Below the pieces are notes generated by a model. That model searched no databases, was not told the origin of the DNA, and was given only the letters and a program-made list of their open reading frames with translations. A stretch of DNA of 64,000 nt from Candidatus Fredericiella danica (GTDB lineage: Bacteria; Chloroflexota; Anaerolineae; Caldilineales; Caldilineaceae), in NCBI GenBank assembly GCA_016713335.1, contig JADJPH010000066.1, forward strand, positions 1-64,000, read 5' to 3'. Both the position numbers and the translations under genes were made by a program. Shown one piece after another: positions 48,611 through 57,162 of the stretch (position 1 is its first letter; every line of letters begins with the position of its first letter).

Positions 48611-48840
48611 AAGACTCCTTCAAGTTTTTACGTGTTGCGTGGCACTCAAGACGTGTTACGTGTCACGGGTTGCGTATTCGCCAGAATGATGTCACACGGG
48701 TTCTACTCCGGTGTAGAAGGGGCGTGCAATTCCGGCGTATGTGCAATCGGGAACAAATTACGACAAACCAGTTTAACCCCTGGCAAGAGGATCTGCAAGC
48801 GAGGAAGCATACAAAAGATCAACGAATTGTGGGCGGGGAC

Positions 48841-48892
<52 letters not shown>

Positions 48893-49019
48893 AGGGTAGG
48901 ATTGGGGCTATGGGGAACGGACAGCGCTGCAACCAGATAGTGTTGGACTTTCTTTTTCGGCTGCGGCGCAGGCGGCGCTTGCTGAGTTAGGCGCGATTCC
49001 GCTTGATGAGACGGGCGCA

Positions 49020-50139
49020 ATGAGCACACTGTTTGCGCTCCGCAAGCGGTTCACGGCGCCCGAGGCCGGCGCATTGCTGTCGTTGGCACAGGCGCGCCGG
49101 CAGGCGGTGGGCAAATTCCCTGCTGCGTCGAATCTGTACTTTACGCCGGAAGCGGTCGAGCAGGCTACGGCCATGGCCATTGCCGCACATCGTGCGGCGT
49201 GGATCGACCGCTGCGCTGCGCCGGGCGTTATCCTGGACCTGGGCTGCGGTATTGGCGGTGACCTTATCGCCCTGGCGCAGAAGCGGCGGGTGATCGCCTA
49301 TGAACTCGATCCGGTGCGCTCGCTTCGCTGCAGAAATAGCGGCGTTGGGGTTGGCCGGTCGCGTGGAGGTGCGCTGCGCCGATTGGGTGGCAGCCATGCG
49401 TGAGGGGACGTTGCCAGAGGCTGCCGCGGCCTTTATAGACCCGGCGCGGCGGGTTGGCGCCCGCCGTGTATTTCATCTGGATCAGGTGCAGCCGCCGCTT
49501 GCCGATATCGTGGCGCTGGCGGCGCAACTGCCGGTTACCGGTGTGAAGGTGATGCCCGGCGTCAATGATGGCGAACTGCCGGCAGACTGCGGCGTGGAAT
49601 TTGTCAGCCATGAGGGAGTTTGCAAGGAGGCCGTCCTCTGGTTCGGACCGGCGATCTGGCATCGACGCTGGGCAACCATCCTTGGGACGGAGACAATCCA
49701 GGCGCCTACGGACGTGGTGTCCCCGCCGCTCGGGGCAATCGCGCCGGGGATGGTGCTTTATGAACCGGACCCGGCGCTGATTCGCGCACATGCCCTGGCC
49801 TGGATGTGCGCGCAATTGGGTGCACACCTATTTGACGATCAGATCGCCTATCTGGTGGCGCCGGCGTGGCGCCCGGTGTCGTATGCGCAGTCATTCACCA
49901 TCGATGAGGTGTGGCCCTTCAGTCTCAAGCGCCTGAATGGCCGGCTGGCTGCGTTGGGCGCCGGTACGCTGGAGCTGAAGAAGCGGGGCTTTCCGGTGCC
50001 ACCTGAAAGTCTGCGGTCGCAACTGCGGACCACGCCCGGGGGCAGGCCGTTGACGGTGATTTTTACGCGGCGTGGCAATGAACGCATCATGATGATCGGG
50101 CGCCGGCTGTCCATTCGGATGCCGGACGAAGGAGAATAG
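49020..50139 (+). CDS. THUMP-like class I SAM methyltransferase (frameshift; 5' end uncertain)
   Basis: At least 372 residues. RRQAVGKFPAASNLYFTPEA and VILDLGCGIGGDLIAL (SAM motif I), then a one-base gain near 49318 and ARFAAEIAALGLAGRVEVRC, AAAFIDPARR (motif IV D-P-A) and the C-terminal THUMP-like domain (KRLNGRLAALGAGTLELKKR, LTVIFTRRGNERIMM). In-frame coding potential continues upstream of the ATG (FSAAAQAALAELGAIPLD) to about 48905, ending at the C/G run, so the true start is probably lost there. Likely an RNA methyltransferase. Confidence 0.75.
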
Positions 50140-50141
50140 CC

Positions 50142-50654
50142 GTGGGAGCCGATTTGGAGCAGTTACTGGCATTGTGCCGGCAAGCGGGCGCCTTGTTACA
50201 GGCGCGTGGGCTGATGTGCGCCTTTGCCGAGAGCTGCACGGGTGGTTTGATCGGGCATGCGATGACTGAAATTCCCGGCAGTTCGGCCTATTTTGCCGGC
50301 AGCGCCGTCCCGTATAGCTACCCGGCAAAAGTGCGGGTGCTCGGTGTCAACTCAGACACCCTTGCCCGGTATGGGGCCGTGTCGGCCGAAACCGCGGCCG
50401 AGATGGCGCAAGGTGCTTGCCGCCTCTATGCAGCCGATGTTGCGGTATCGGTCACCGGGATTGCGGGGCCTGGCGGCGCGCTGCCTGCAAAGCCAGTTGG
50501 CACAACATTTTTTCATCTCAGCGCCGTCGATGGCGTTGAGCGAGGCGACCATGTCGTGTGGGACCAGGATCGGAGTGGCAACAAGCGGTTGAGCGCCGAG
50601 TTTGCGCTGAAGTTGCTCATCGAATACCTCGATGGACGTGCAGCGCAGGCATAG
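50142..50654 (+). CDS. pncC: Nicotinamide-nucleotide amidohydrolase (CinA C-terminal/PncC family)
   Basis: 170 residues. CAFAESCTGGLIGHAMTEIP (catalytic SCTGG), YSYPAKVRVLGV and VSVTGIAGPGGALPAKPVGT are the PncC signature; the length matches stand-alone PncC rather than full CinA. It converts NMN to nicotinate mononucleotide in pyridine-nucleotide recycling. GTG start with GGAG upstream, 2 bases after the methyltransferase stop. Confidence 0.9.
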   Translation: MGADLEQLLALCRQAGALLQARGLMCAFAESCTGGLIGHAMTEIPGSSAYFAGSAVPYSYPAKVRVLGVNSDTLARYGAVSAETAAEMAQGACRLYAADVAVSVTGIAGPGGALPAKPVGTTFFHLSAVDGVERGDHVVWDQDRSGNKRLSAEFALKLLIEYLDGRAAQA

Positions 50655-50712
50655 ATCCTGGATGTGCCTGCCCGGCGGCAGTGGCCTTCCGAGATACGAG
50701 GAAAGTGAGACT

Positions 50713-50982
50713 ATGAACAAAGAAGTGCTCGTGAATGAGCCTGTAAAACTGTTAATTCGGGTGATGCCGAACGGCGAAGTGCGCCCAACGTCTTTTATCT
50801 GGCGTGACCAGACCCGTTACGTTGATAGCATTGGGCGGCAGTGGGAAGAGCGTTCTGGCGGCAAGAGTCTGCGGTGTTATCTGATTCAGGCTGTGGACAA
50901 CAACACGTACGAGGTCCGCTGGGATCCGGGCGAGAACGTCTGGACCCTCCACCGCGCGTGGTTGAAAGTGGCGGTCGTTTGA
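50713..50982 (+). CDS. DUF6504-like small protein
   Basis: 89 residues. VRPTSFIWRDQTRYVDSIGR and YEVRWDPGENVWTLHRAWLK fit a small beta-rich family seen in actinobacterial and Chloroflexi genomes. Overlaps closely with the next start (1-base gap). Function unknown. Confidence 0.6.
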   Translation: MNKEVLVNEPVKLLIRVMPNGEVRPTSFIWRDQTRYVDSIGRQWEERSGGKSLRCYLIQAVDNNTYEVRWDPGENVWTLHRAWLKVAVV

Positions 50983-50983
50983 G

Positions 50984-51742
50984 ATGAGCACTGTTGTGCC
51001 TGGCGTTTCAACGCAACAAATGCAGGAAGTGGACCGCCGGATGGTAGCGGACTATGGAATTGTGCTGCTCCAGATGATGGAGAATGCGGGGCGAAACCTT
51101 GCTGAACTTGCGCGCCGGCTGCTGGCGGATGATGTCGTGGACCGCCCTATCGTGGTGCTGGCCGGAAAAGGGAATAACGGTGGTGGCGGCATGGTGGCCG
51201 CACGCCATCTGTTTAACGCGGGTGCGTGGGTCCAGGTGATCTGTTCCTATCCTCAAGCGCGCTACCAGGGGGCGCCCGCCCAGCAGCTCGCTACACTACA
51301 AGCCATGGGGGTGCCGTTGGCGTGGGCTGAAGATGGTTGGGAACTCCCACCGGCGGATCTAATCATTGACGCCATCATCGGCTATGGGTTACGCGGTGCA
51401 CCGCGGGGGAATGCTCGGAACTTGATCCAATTGGCCAACAGCAGCACCGCCCCAGTGCTGAGCCTTGACACGCCCAGCGGGGTTGACACGGGGGATGGGA
51501 TCGTCTACACCCCTCATATCCAGGCGACGGCGACGCTCACGCTGGCTTTGCCAAAGCTCGGTTTTCTTGCGCCCGCAGCGATGGCCGCCTGCGGCGAACT
51601 GTATCTCGCCGATATCAGTGTACCTGCCGCACTCTATGCCGGACTTGGGCTGCAGGTTGAGGCGGAGCCGCTCTTTGCGCGCAACTCGATCGTGCCTCTC
51701 TACGTAGTGGAAGGGGAATTCAGGGTTGCCGGTGAGGCATAA
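50984..51742 (+). CDS. nnrE: NAD(P)H-hydrate epimerase (YjeF N-terminal domain)
   Basis: 252 residues. VLAGKGNNGGGGMVAARHLF, LIIDAIIGYGLRGAPRG and VLSLDTPSGVDTGDG are YjeF_N motifs. No ADP-dependent dehydratase domain (NnrD) follows, so the epimerase stands alone. It repairs damaged NAD(P)H hydrates. It follows a nucleotide-recycling gene (pncC), which suggests a metabolite-repair operon. Confidence 0.9.
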   Translation: MSTVVPGVSTQQMQEVDRRMVADYGIVLLQMMENAGRNLAELARRLLADDVVDRPIVVLAGKGNNGGGGMVAARHLFNAGAWVQVICSYPQARYQGAPAQQLATLQAMGVPLAWAEDGWELPPADLIIDAIIGYGLRGAPRGNARNLIQLANSSTAPVLSLDTPSGVDTGDGIVYTPHIQATATLTLALPKLGFLAPAAMAACGELYLADISVPAALYAGLGLQVEAEPLFARNSIVPLYVVEGEFRVAGEA

Positions 51743-51775
51743 GCGAGTGCGCGGGTGCAAGAGGAGTGAATTTGA

Positions 51776-52285
51776 ATGGAGTTGTTAACGCCATACAGTC
51801 TCGGTGCGTACCTATTGGTAGCGTTGGGGCTGGCGGGCACTGTGTTGCCGTTGGTGCCGGGTCCGCTGTTGATCTGGACAGGCGCACTGGTATGGGCCTG
51901 GGGCAACGGCTTTGAACCGACCGATTGGCTGCTGCTGGTCGTGTTGGGGGTGCTTGCCATCTTTGCCTGGGGTGTAGACATCTTCCTGACGACGATCATG
52001 AGCCGGAAATCCGGCATCAGTTGGAAGGGCATTGGCGCGTCGATTGTTTTTGGATTGATCGGTGGCATTGTTTTGAGCGAAGCGCCGGTCATCGGGACGA
52101 TCTTCGGCGCGCTGATCGGGTCGATTGTGGGCATGAGCATCGTCGAGTATCTCGACAAGCGCAGTTTGCGAGCAACGTTTAGGGCGGTGCGTACGTACGT
52201 TTTCAGCACTGTGCTATCGTCGATCTTTGAGGTCGGGCTTGCCCTGGTGATGGTGGGAATCTTTGCCTGGCGAGTTCTCGCCTAA
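51776..52285 (+). CDS. DUF456-family membrane protein
   Basis: 169 residues, about five helices. LGLAGTVLPLVPGPLLIWTG, FGLIGGIVLSEAPVIGTIFG and GALIGSIVGMSIVEYLDKRS are the repeating Gly-rich helices of DUF456. Function unknown. Confidence 0.8.
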   Translation: MELLTPYSLGAYLLVALGLAGTVLPLVPGPLLIWTGALVWAWGNGFEPTDWLLLVVLGVLAIFAWGVDIFLTTIMSRKSGISWKGIGASIVFGLIGGIVLSEAPVIGTIFGALIGSIVGMSIVEYLDKRSLRATFRAVRTYVFSTVLSSIFEVGLALVMVGIFAWRVLA

Positions 52286-52308
52286 ACAGAGAGTAGAGGT
52301 GGAACTGG

Positions 52309-52989
52309 ATGCGCGCGGTCGTGTTTGTAAATGGACAGGTCAATGACTACACCGCGTTGGCATCGTGGCTCCTGGCTGGGGACCGGCTGATAGCCGCCGA
52401 TGGCGGTGCAATGCACTGTCTGGCGATTGGACGCACACCGGATGTGGTCGTAGGGGATCTTGATTCGATCCCGCCGGCGGTGCTTGCTGCATTGGAGGCG
52501 GACGGCGTCACGATCGAGCGCTATCCTGTGGCCAAAGATCAGACGGACTTGGAGTTGGCCATTGAGCGCGCGCTGGCGGACGGGGCGGATGAAGTCCTGA
52601 TCCTGGGTGCGCTGGGGGGGCGACTGGATCATACGATCGCAAACCTGCTGATCCTGGCGCAAAAGCGATGGCAGGCGATCATTCGTCTTGCCGAAGGTAG
52701 CGAGATCGCTCAGATGTTGCATGGTGGCGAGATGTTGGAGATCAACGGCCCGATCGGCAGCACGGTGAGTGCGATTCCCATCAGTGCACGGGTAGACGGG
52801 TTGACCTATGCTGGGCTTGAATACCCTCTCAACGATGCAACGTTGGAACTTGGCAGCACGCGCGGGGTAAGCAACATCGTTGTTGTTGCGCCGGCCACCC
52901 TGACGCTTGCAGACGGCATTCTACTTGTCATTCACGACAGTCACCGTCAGAGCACCTCCGTCGGAGCACCATCCCGTGAGGGGTGGTGA
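52309..52989 (+). CDS. Thiamine pyrophosphokinase
   Basis: 226 residues. RLIAADGGAMHCLAIG, VVVGDLDSIPPAVL, KDQTDLELAIERAL and LGALGGRLDHTIANLL are the TPK catalytic core. The last about 14 residues after LLVIHDS run into a TCCGTCxGAGCACC repeat and are probably not part of the native fold. It makes thiamine diphosphate from thiamine and ATP. Confidence 0.85.
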   Translation: MRAVVFVNGQVNDYTALASWLLAGDRLIAADGGAMHCLAIGRTPDVVVGDLDSIPPAVLAALEADGVTIERYPVAKDQTDLELAIERALADGADEVLILGALGGRLDHTIANLLILAQKRWQAIIRLAEGSEIAQMLHGGEMLEINGPIGSTVSAIPISARVDGLTYAGLEYPLNDATLELGSTRGVSNIVVVAPATLTLADGILLVIHDSHRQSTSVGAPSREGW

Positions 52990-53038
52990 GTCCCCCCGTC
53001 CCCCGTCCGTCAGAGCACCATCCCGTCAGGGTGGTGAG
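52957..53038. repeat. Two copies of a 34-base direct repeat
   Basis: 52957-52990 and 53006-53038: TCCGTCxGAGCACCATCCCG, then TGAGGGGTGGTGAG against TCAGGGTGGTGAG, separated by a C-rich spacer. The first copy overlaps the 3' end of the thiamine pyrophosphokinase gene, and the second reaches the end of the convergent Lgt-like gene. Confidence 0.6.
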
Positions 53039-53777
53039 GCGCTTGTGTTGCATCCATCTGCGGTTTTCTCGCCGTATAGGCCAACCCTGCTGCGCAAATC
53101 ACGGCCAGGGTAAATCCAAACGCCTGACCTTGACGGAAGGGACCGACGAGCGCGTCATTGGCCATGAATGCGCCGGCGAAGAGATCGATCAGGCCGTAGG
53201 CGAGACCGGCCTGGAGCAGCGTCCGGCCAGGGCGTTCCGGATCGGAAAATGCCCAGACCACAATCCACCCCACGACCATCAAAACGGCGCGGTAGAGCGC
53301 CGCCGGGTGCAGCGCTTCGCCATAGTAGGGCATGGCCCAGGGGAGATCACTGGGCAGCCCCTGGATGATGCCCGTCAGATAGTCGCCCACTGAAACGAGT
53401 GCAGCCGCGGGAAAAGCGCCCAGCGCAAACGCCGCCGCCATCTTCGTTGGGCTCAGGGCACGAAACAGCAGATAGGCATACGCGGCAACCAATGCGGCGA
53501 CGATGCCCGGCCCGAGCGAGAAGCCGCTCGGACGCAGACTGATGATCAGCCCCGGCTCATCTGCGTACACATACCAATATTCGATCACATTCCAGAGCCG
53601 GGCAACGATGATGCCTGCGGCAAGTGCGAGCAGGCCGGTGTTCCAGACGTCGTCGCTCCGCAGTTTCAGGCGTTTGCCATAACGGGCGGCCGTGTCGATC
53701 CAGAAGTAAACGGCAAGAACTGTTAAAATGGCGCCGGTGGGTAGCGTGATTGGGCCAAAGGGCAGGGTTGGGTACAT
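53010..53777 (-). CDS. Prolipoprotein diacylglyceryl transferase-like (catalytic residues degenerate)
   Basis: 255 residues, about seven helices, with the Lgt-family patterns LPSDLPWAMPYYGEALHPAA followed by LYRAVLMVVGWIV (family: DLPWA ... HPxQLYE). However, the FHGG segment holding the essential His (E. coli His103) reads SGFSLGPG, and the GRxGNF segment (Arg143) reads VSVGDYL. The protein therefore probably lacks transferase activity, or uses another chemistry. Lipoproteins elsewhere in the window imply a functional Lgt somewhere else in the genome. Its C-terminus ends within a direct repeat. Confidence 0.7.
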   Translation of the reverse strand: MYPTLPFGPITLPTGAILTVLAVYFWIDTAARYGKRLKLRSDDVWNTGLLALAAGIIVARLWNVIEYWYVYADEPGLIISLRPSGFSLGPGIVAALVAAYAYLLFRALSPTKMAAAFALGAFPAAALVSVGDYLTGIIQGLPSDLPWAMPYYGEALHPAALYRAVLMVVGWIVVWAFSDPERPGRTLLQAGLAYGLIDLFAGAFMANDALVGPFRQGQAFGFTLAVICAAGLAYTARKPQMDATQAPHHPDGMVL

Positions 53778-53819
53778 TTTGTGGGTGCTTTAATCGAATT
53801 CTGTAAGCGAAAACTAATC

Positions 53820-53846
53820 TTGAAATCGAGGAAACTCCGGTACACT
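53820..53846 (+). promoter_or_regulatory. Candidate promoter for the UDP-sugar decarboxylase
   Basis: TTGAAA (53820-53825) and TACACT (53841-53846), 15-base spacing, 48 bases before the ATG at 53894. The spacing is shorter than the optimum. Confidence 0.3.
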
Positions 53847-53893
53847 GAGTCTCATTGTTTTCATGTACATGATTGAAAGGATTTTTGAATAAG

Positions 53894-54826
53894 ATGCGAG
53901 TACTCGTTACCGGTGGCGCCGGCTTCCTGGGCAGCCACCTTTGCGACCGGCTCCTGGCCGAAGGTCATGACGTGATCGCCATGGACAATCTGATTACCGG
54001 CTCCACCGACAATATTGAGCACCTGGCCGGCAATCGTAACTTCAAGTTCATCCATCACGACGTCACCGAGTATATCTATGTCAAGGGGCCGCTGGACGCC
54101 ATTCTACACTTTGCCAGTCCGGCAAGTCCAATCGACTACCTTGAACTCCCGATTCAGACGCTGAAGGTTGGCAGTCTTGGCACCCACAACGCCCTGGGTC
54201 TGGCATTGGCCAAAGGTGCACGGTTCCTGCTCGCTTCCACGAGTGAAGTGTACGGCGATCCCCTGGTCCATCCCCAACAGGAAACCTACTGGGGCAATGT
54301 CAATCCGATCGGTCCGCGCGGCGTCTACGACGAAGCGAAGCGCTTTGCGGAAGCGATGACCATGGCCTACCAGCGCTCACATGGTGTGCAAACACGCATC
54401 GTGCGTATCTTCAACACCTATGGGCCGCGTATGCGTCTGCGTGACGGGCGCGTGGTGCCCAACTTTGTGAGCCAGTCACTGCGCGGCGAACCGCTGACGG
54501 TGTACGGCGAAGGGCAGCAGACTCGCAGCTTTTGCTATTGTAGCGACTTGATTGACGGCATCTACAGGTTGTTGTTGAGTGAAGAATTGGAGCCCGTCAA
54601 CATCGGCAATCCCGCCGAAATGACGATTCATGACTTTGCAACGGTGATTAACGAATTGACCGGCAACGCCGCCGGCATCCGCTATGAACCGCTTCCGGTT
54701 GACGATCCCAAGCAGCGCCGGCCGGACATCACGAAGGCGCGCACCCGGTTGGGCTGGGAGCCAAAGGTGCCGTTGCGTGAGGGGATGGAACGCACAATCG
54801 CCTGGTTCCGCGATCGGCTCCACTAA
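53894..54826 (+). CDS. UDP-glucuronate decarboxylase (UDP-xylose synthase) family SDR
   Basis: 310 residues. RVLVTGGAGFLGSHLCDRLL binds NAD, HFASPASPIDYLELPIQTLK is specific to UDP-glucuronate decarboxylases, and YDEAKRFAE holds the catalytic Tyr145 and Lys149, preceded by ASTSEVYGDP. NTYGPRMRLRDGRVVPNFVS is the substrate loop. It makes UDP-xylose (or a related sugar) for the glycan pathways encoded nearby. GAAAGGA lies 12 bases before ATG; TTG 53873 is an alternative. Confidence 0.9.
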   Translation: MRVLVTGGAGFLGSHLCDRLLAEGHDVIAMDNLITGSTDNIEHLAGNRNFKFIHHDVTEYIYVKGPLDAILHFASPASPIDYLELPIQTLKVGSLGTHNALGLALAKGARFLLASTSEVYGDPLVHPQQETYWGNVNPIGPRGVYDEAKRFAEAMTMAYQRSHGVQTRIVRIFNTYGPRMRLRDGRVVPNFVSQSLRGEPLTVYGEGQQTRSFCYCSDLIDGIYRLLLSEELEPVNIGNPAEMTIHDFATVINELTGNAAGIRYEPLPVDDPKQRRPDITKARTRLGWEPKVPLREGMERTIAWFRDRLH

Positions 54827-54847
54827 TTGGCAGGCGTCGCAGAAAAA

Positions 54848-54878
54848 CCTACCAGGAAGCGCACCGCTTCCTGGTAGG
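54848..54878 (-). terminator. Terminator hairpin between convergent genes
   Basis: CCTACCAGGAAGCG (54848-54861), loop CAC, CGCTTCCTGGTAGG (54865-54878): a perfect 14-bp stem, preceded by AAAAA, which is a T tract on the minus strand, so it terminates the PHP-domain gene. Confidence 0.75.
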
Positions 54879-54886
54879 GGAAAGCA

Positions 54887-56812
54887 CTATTCGTCGGCAA
54901 TAAAGGCGGACCAGGCGCCTTCCATGCCGTCGTCCGTCACACCATAAAAGACCCGGATATCGTCGCCGTTGCGTAGGGCGAGGTCGTAACGGACTTTTCC
55001 GGCCCGCTTTTCCGCACGGACTAAACCCACATCGCCTTGCCACTCCACTTGTGACGGTTCCAGCGGATGATCCTCCCGCTGTTCGATGGCGTAGCTCCAG
55101 AGTTTACGCGCACCTTTGCGCGTCACATTCTGAATGACATGACCGTTGCGTAGGTCACGGATTGTGTGCGCATAGTGACCACCTCGCTCCTCGCTGGAGA
55201 CAATTTCGACGCCAACCTGTGGCAGGTAGAAGACGGTGTCCGTCTTCTCGGCGGCGATTCTCTTGGCTGGGGTGGGCTTCGATGGCGTGCGTTTGGCCGC
55301 GGGAATGCGAATCACGGGTGCAGCGCCGGTCGACTTGTTCTCGCGCGTCTTGGCTGCACCGGTGGCCGGCGCCGCTTGGGCCGGCGCCGTGCTGCCGTTA
55401 CTGGCGCGTGGACGGCGGCGACGAGTGCGCTTCGCGCGTGCATCGTCCCCGGAGATCGCCGCGCCTTCATCCGGCATGATGGAACCAATCGCAACCGGCT
55501 CTGTATCCAGCGGTGTGATTGGCTGCATTGCGCCCGCCTCATCGCCGCCTTCCGTTTCCTCGTAGCCAAGCGCCTCTTTCACGAGCGCCACGATTTCATC
55601 GCGGACGGCCAGATCTGTTTCGGCTTCGTCACGCACGTAGAATTTATTGCCGTCGAGGGCGTAGGGAAGATCGGGTCCCTTAGGCACCTGGATGCGGACA
55701 ACCTTCGCCTTCTGGCTCTCAATGGTCTCGATCTTGACCTCGAGGGGTGGCGTCAGCCGCTCCTCCAGTGCATTTCGCACGAGCCGTTCGACTTCTGGGG
55801 CATCGAGCAGGCCTTTGATCTTGCCCTTGCCTGCTTTGCAGCCGATATAGACGGCGCCACCCACCGTGTTTGCGAACGCACAGACGTCGGCCACCACCAG
55901 CGCCAGTTTCCCACCGCGCTCCGCTGCGGTCTCATGGAAACTTTGCACGAGCGTGGCGCCTTCCTCGCGCAACACGTCGAGGGGGTCAAAGAAGCGATCG
56001 GCCGGTTGCGCGGGGCGCACGCGGTCAAACTGCTTTGAGCGCAGCAACTCGGCGAGCGCATCGAAGGTCGGCTCGTCCAAGAGCAGTTCGGTTGCACGGT
56101 CGCCGATCCCGAGTCGTTTCGGATTCTTGGGGTCCATCACAAGTCGATGCGCGTCGCTGCCTTGGAGACAGTGCATGCGCCGTGGATACTCTGGTTTGGA
56201 TCCATTGAAGAAGCGGACCGTTGAACGTCCGGCGCGTTCGTAATCGGTGATTTCCAGCGCATCCAGATTGGCGTCCTGGGTGTAGGCGATCTTGGTCTGG
56301 CCGCCAAAGGGGAAATTGCGCATGGCGACGCCGTGCGTGCTGTTGGCATGGGCCGCGATCACGAGGCCACCGGCCGCGCGGATGATCCGATAGGCCGTCA
56401 AGACGTCGGTCGTGGCGCCGGTCTCGGTGCTGCCTTCATCTAGTTTGGCAGGGGGCACCTTCAGATCAAGGAGCACATGTTCCAGATGGCGGATCGATGT
56501 CTCCGGGGGAAAGATGCCCAGAATATGGAAGCCAAAGGTGGCCGTAAACTCAAAGCCGGGCAAGACGACCACCCGGTTGCCTAGTTCGCGCCATTCATCA
56601 AGGCGCTGCTGTTCCTGCGGATTCAGCCGGCCCTGCTCCTCCAACCGGGTCAACCATTCCAACTCCCGGCGGATGGCGCCGATGCCTGCGACCGTGTTGT
56701 GGTCAGTGATGGCAACCATTTCAAGGCCACGTTCGACCACACGTCGCAGCCAATCCAAATACGTGATGCGTTGCTCTTCATAGTCGCGTGATGCGGGCGA
56801 GTGCAGGTGCAA
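54887..56812 (-). CDS. PHP phosphoesterase fused to an AlbA_2 domain and a C-terminal tail (start disrupted)
   Basis: 641 residues from the first legal codon (TTG 56812, MHLHSPASRDYEE). The PHP part has HLHS, TDHNT, HANSTHG and GSDAHR metal-binding motifs (residues 1-about 225). It is followed by an AlbA_2 (Schlafen-like) segment (SFHETAAERGGKLALVVADV, GGAVYIGCKAGKGKIKG, NALEERLTPPLEVKIE, FYVRDEAETDLAVRDE), a basic Ala/Pro/Lys linker, and a C-terminal module (YAHTIRDLRNGHVIQNVTRK, KLWSYAIEQREDHP). Upstream codons in frame read WYKVD, a conserved PHP start, so the native GTG (56862, preceded by GGTA) may lie upstream of a one-base loss. A nucleic-acid-linked phosphoesterase is inferred. Confidence 0.75.
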   Translation of the reverse strand: MHLHSPASRDYEEQRITYLDWLRRVVERGLEMVAITDHNTVAGIGAIRRELEWLTRLEEQGRLNPQEQQRLDEWRELGNRVVVLPGFEFTATFGFHILGIFPPETSIRHLEHVLLDLKVPPAKLDEGSTETGATTDVLTAYRIIRAAGGLVIAAHANSTHGVAMRNFPFGGQTKIAYTQDANLDALEITDYERAGRSTVRFFNGSKPEYPRRMHCLQGSDAHRLVMDPKNPKRLGIGDRATELLLDEPTFDALAELLRSKQFDRVRPAQPADRFFDPLDVLREEGATLVQSFHETAAERGGKLALVVADVCAFANTVGGAVYIGCKAGKGKIKGLLDAPEVERLVRNALEERLTPPLEVKIETIESQKAKVVRIQVPKGPDLPYALDGNKFYVRDEAETDLAVRDEIVALVKEALGYEETEGGDEAGAMQPITPLDTEPVAIGSIMPDEGAAISGDDARAKRTRRRRPRASNGSTAPAQAAPATGAAKTRENKSTGAAPVIRIPAAKRTPSKPTPAKRIAAEKTDTVFYLPQVGVEIVSSEERGGHYAHTIRDLRNGHVIQNVTRKGARKLWSYAIEQREDHPLEPSQVEWQGDVGLVRAEKRAGKVRYDLALRNGDDIRVFYGVTDDGMEGAWSAFIADE

Positions 56813-57162
56813 ATCAACTTTGTACCACCTGCGACCTTCGCCGGCGATTGGCGGCTATGCACTACCCTGGCTGCTGGTATTCGGTTTTTTACGTCTAGTC
56901 ACAAAATTCCCTTGAACCTCCGTTCGGGAAACAAATGCCGTGGCGCCGCTACCAGCCTCGCAATGAAATCAAGAGGGCGCAGGCAGGCCATGGCTTCAAC
57001 TAGTCTTGTAACATGCGGTGTCGCTGCGCATCGACGGGTAAAAGCGGACGACACCCAGTGTCAAGACATCAAATGCTTGTGCGCTGGAAAATTTCCAGAT
57101 GCGCAAACCAAACAACTTAAGCATACTACGTCAGGTTGCACTATGTAAAGTGTGGGGGGTCT
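56813..57162. other. Intergenic stretch, no confident feature
   Basis: About 350 bases between lon and the PHP-AlbA gene, both on the minus strand. The part next to the PHP gene holds its disrupted start (GTG 56862). No RNA gene, terminator with T tract, or clear promoter was recognised in the rest. Confidence 0.4.
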
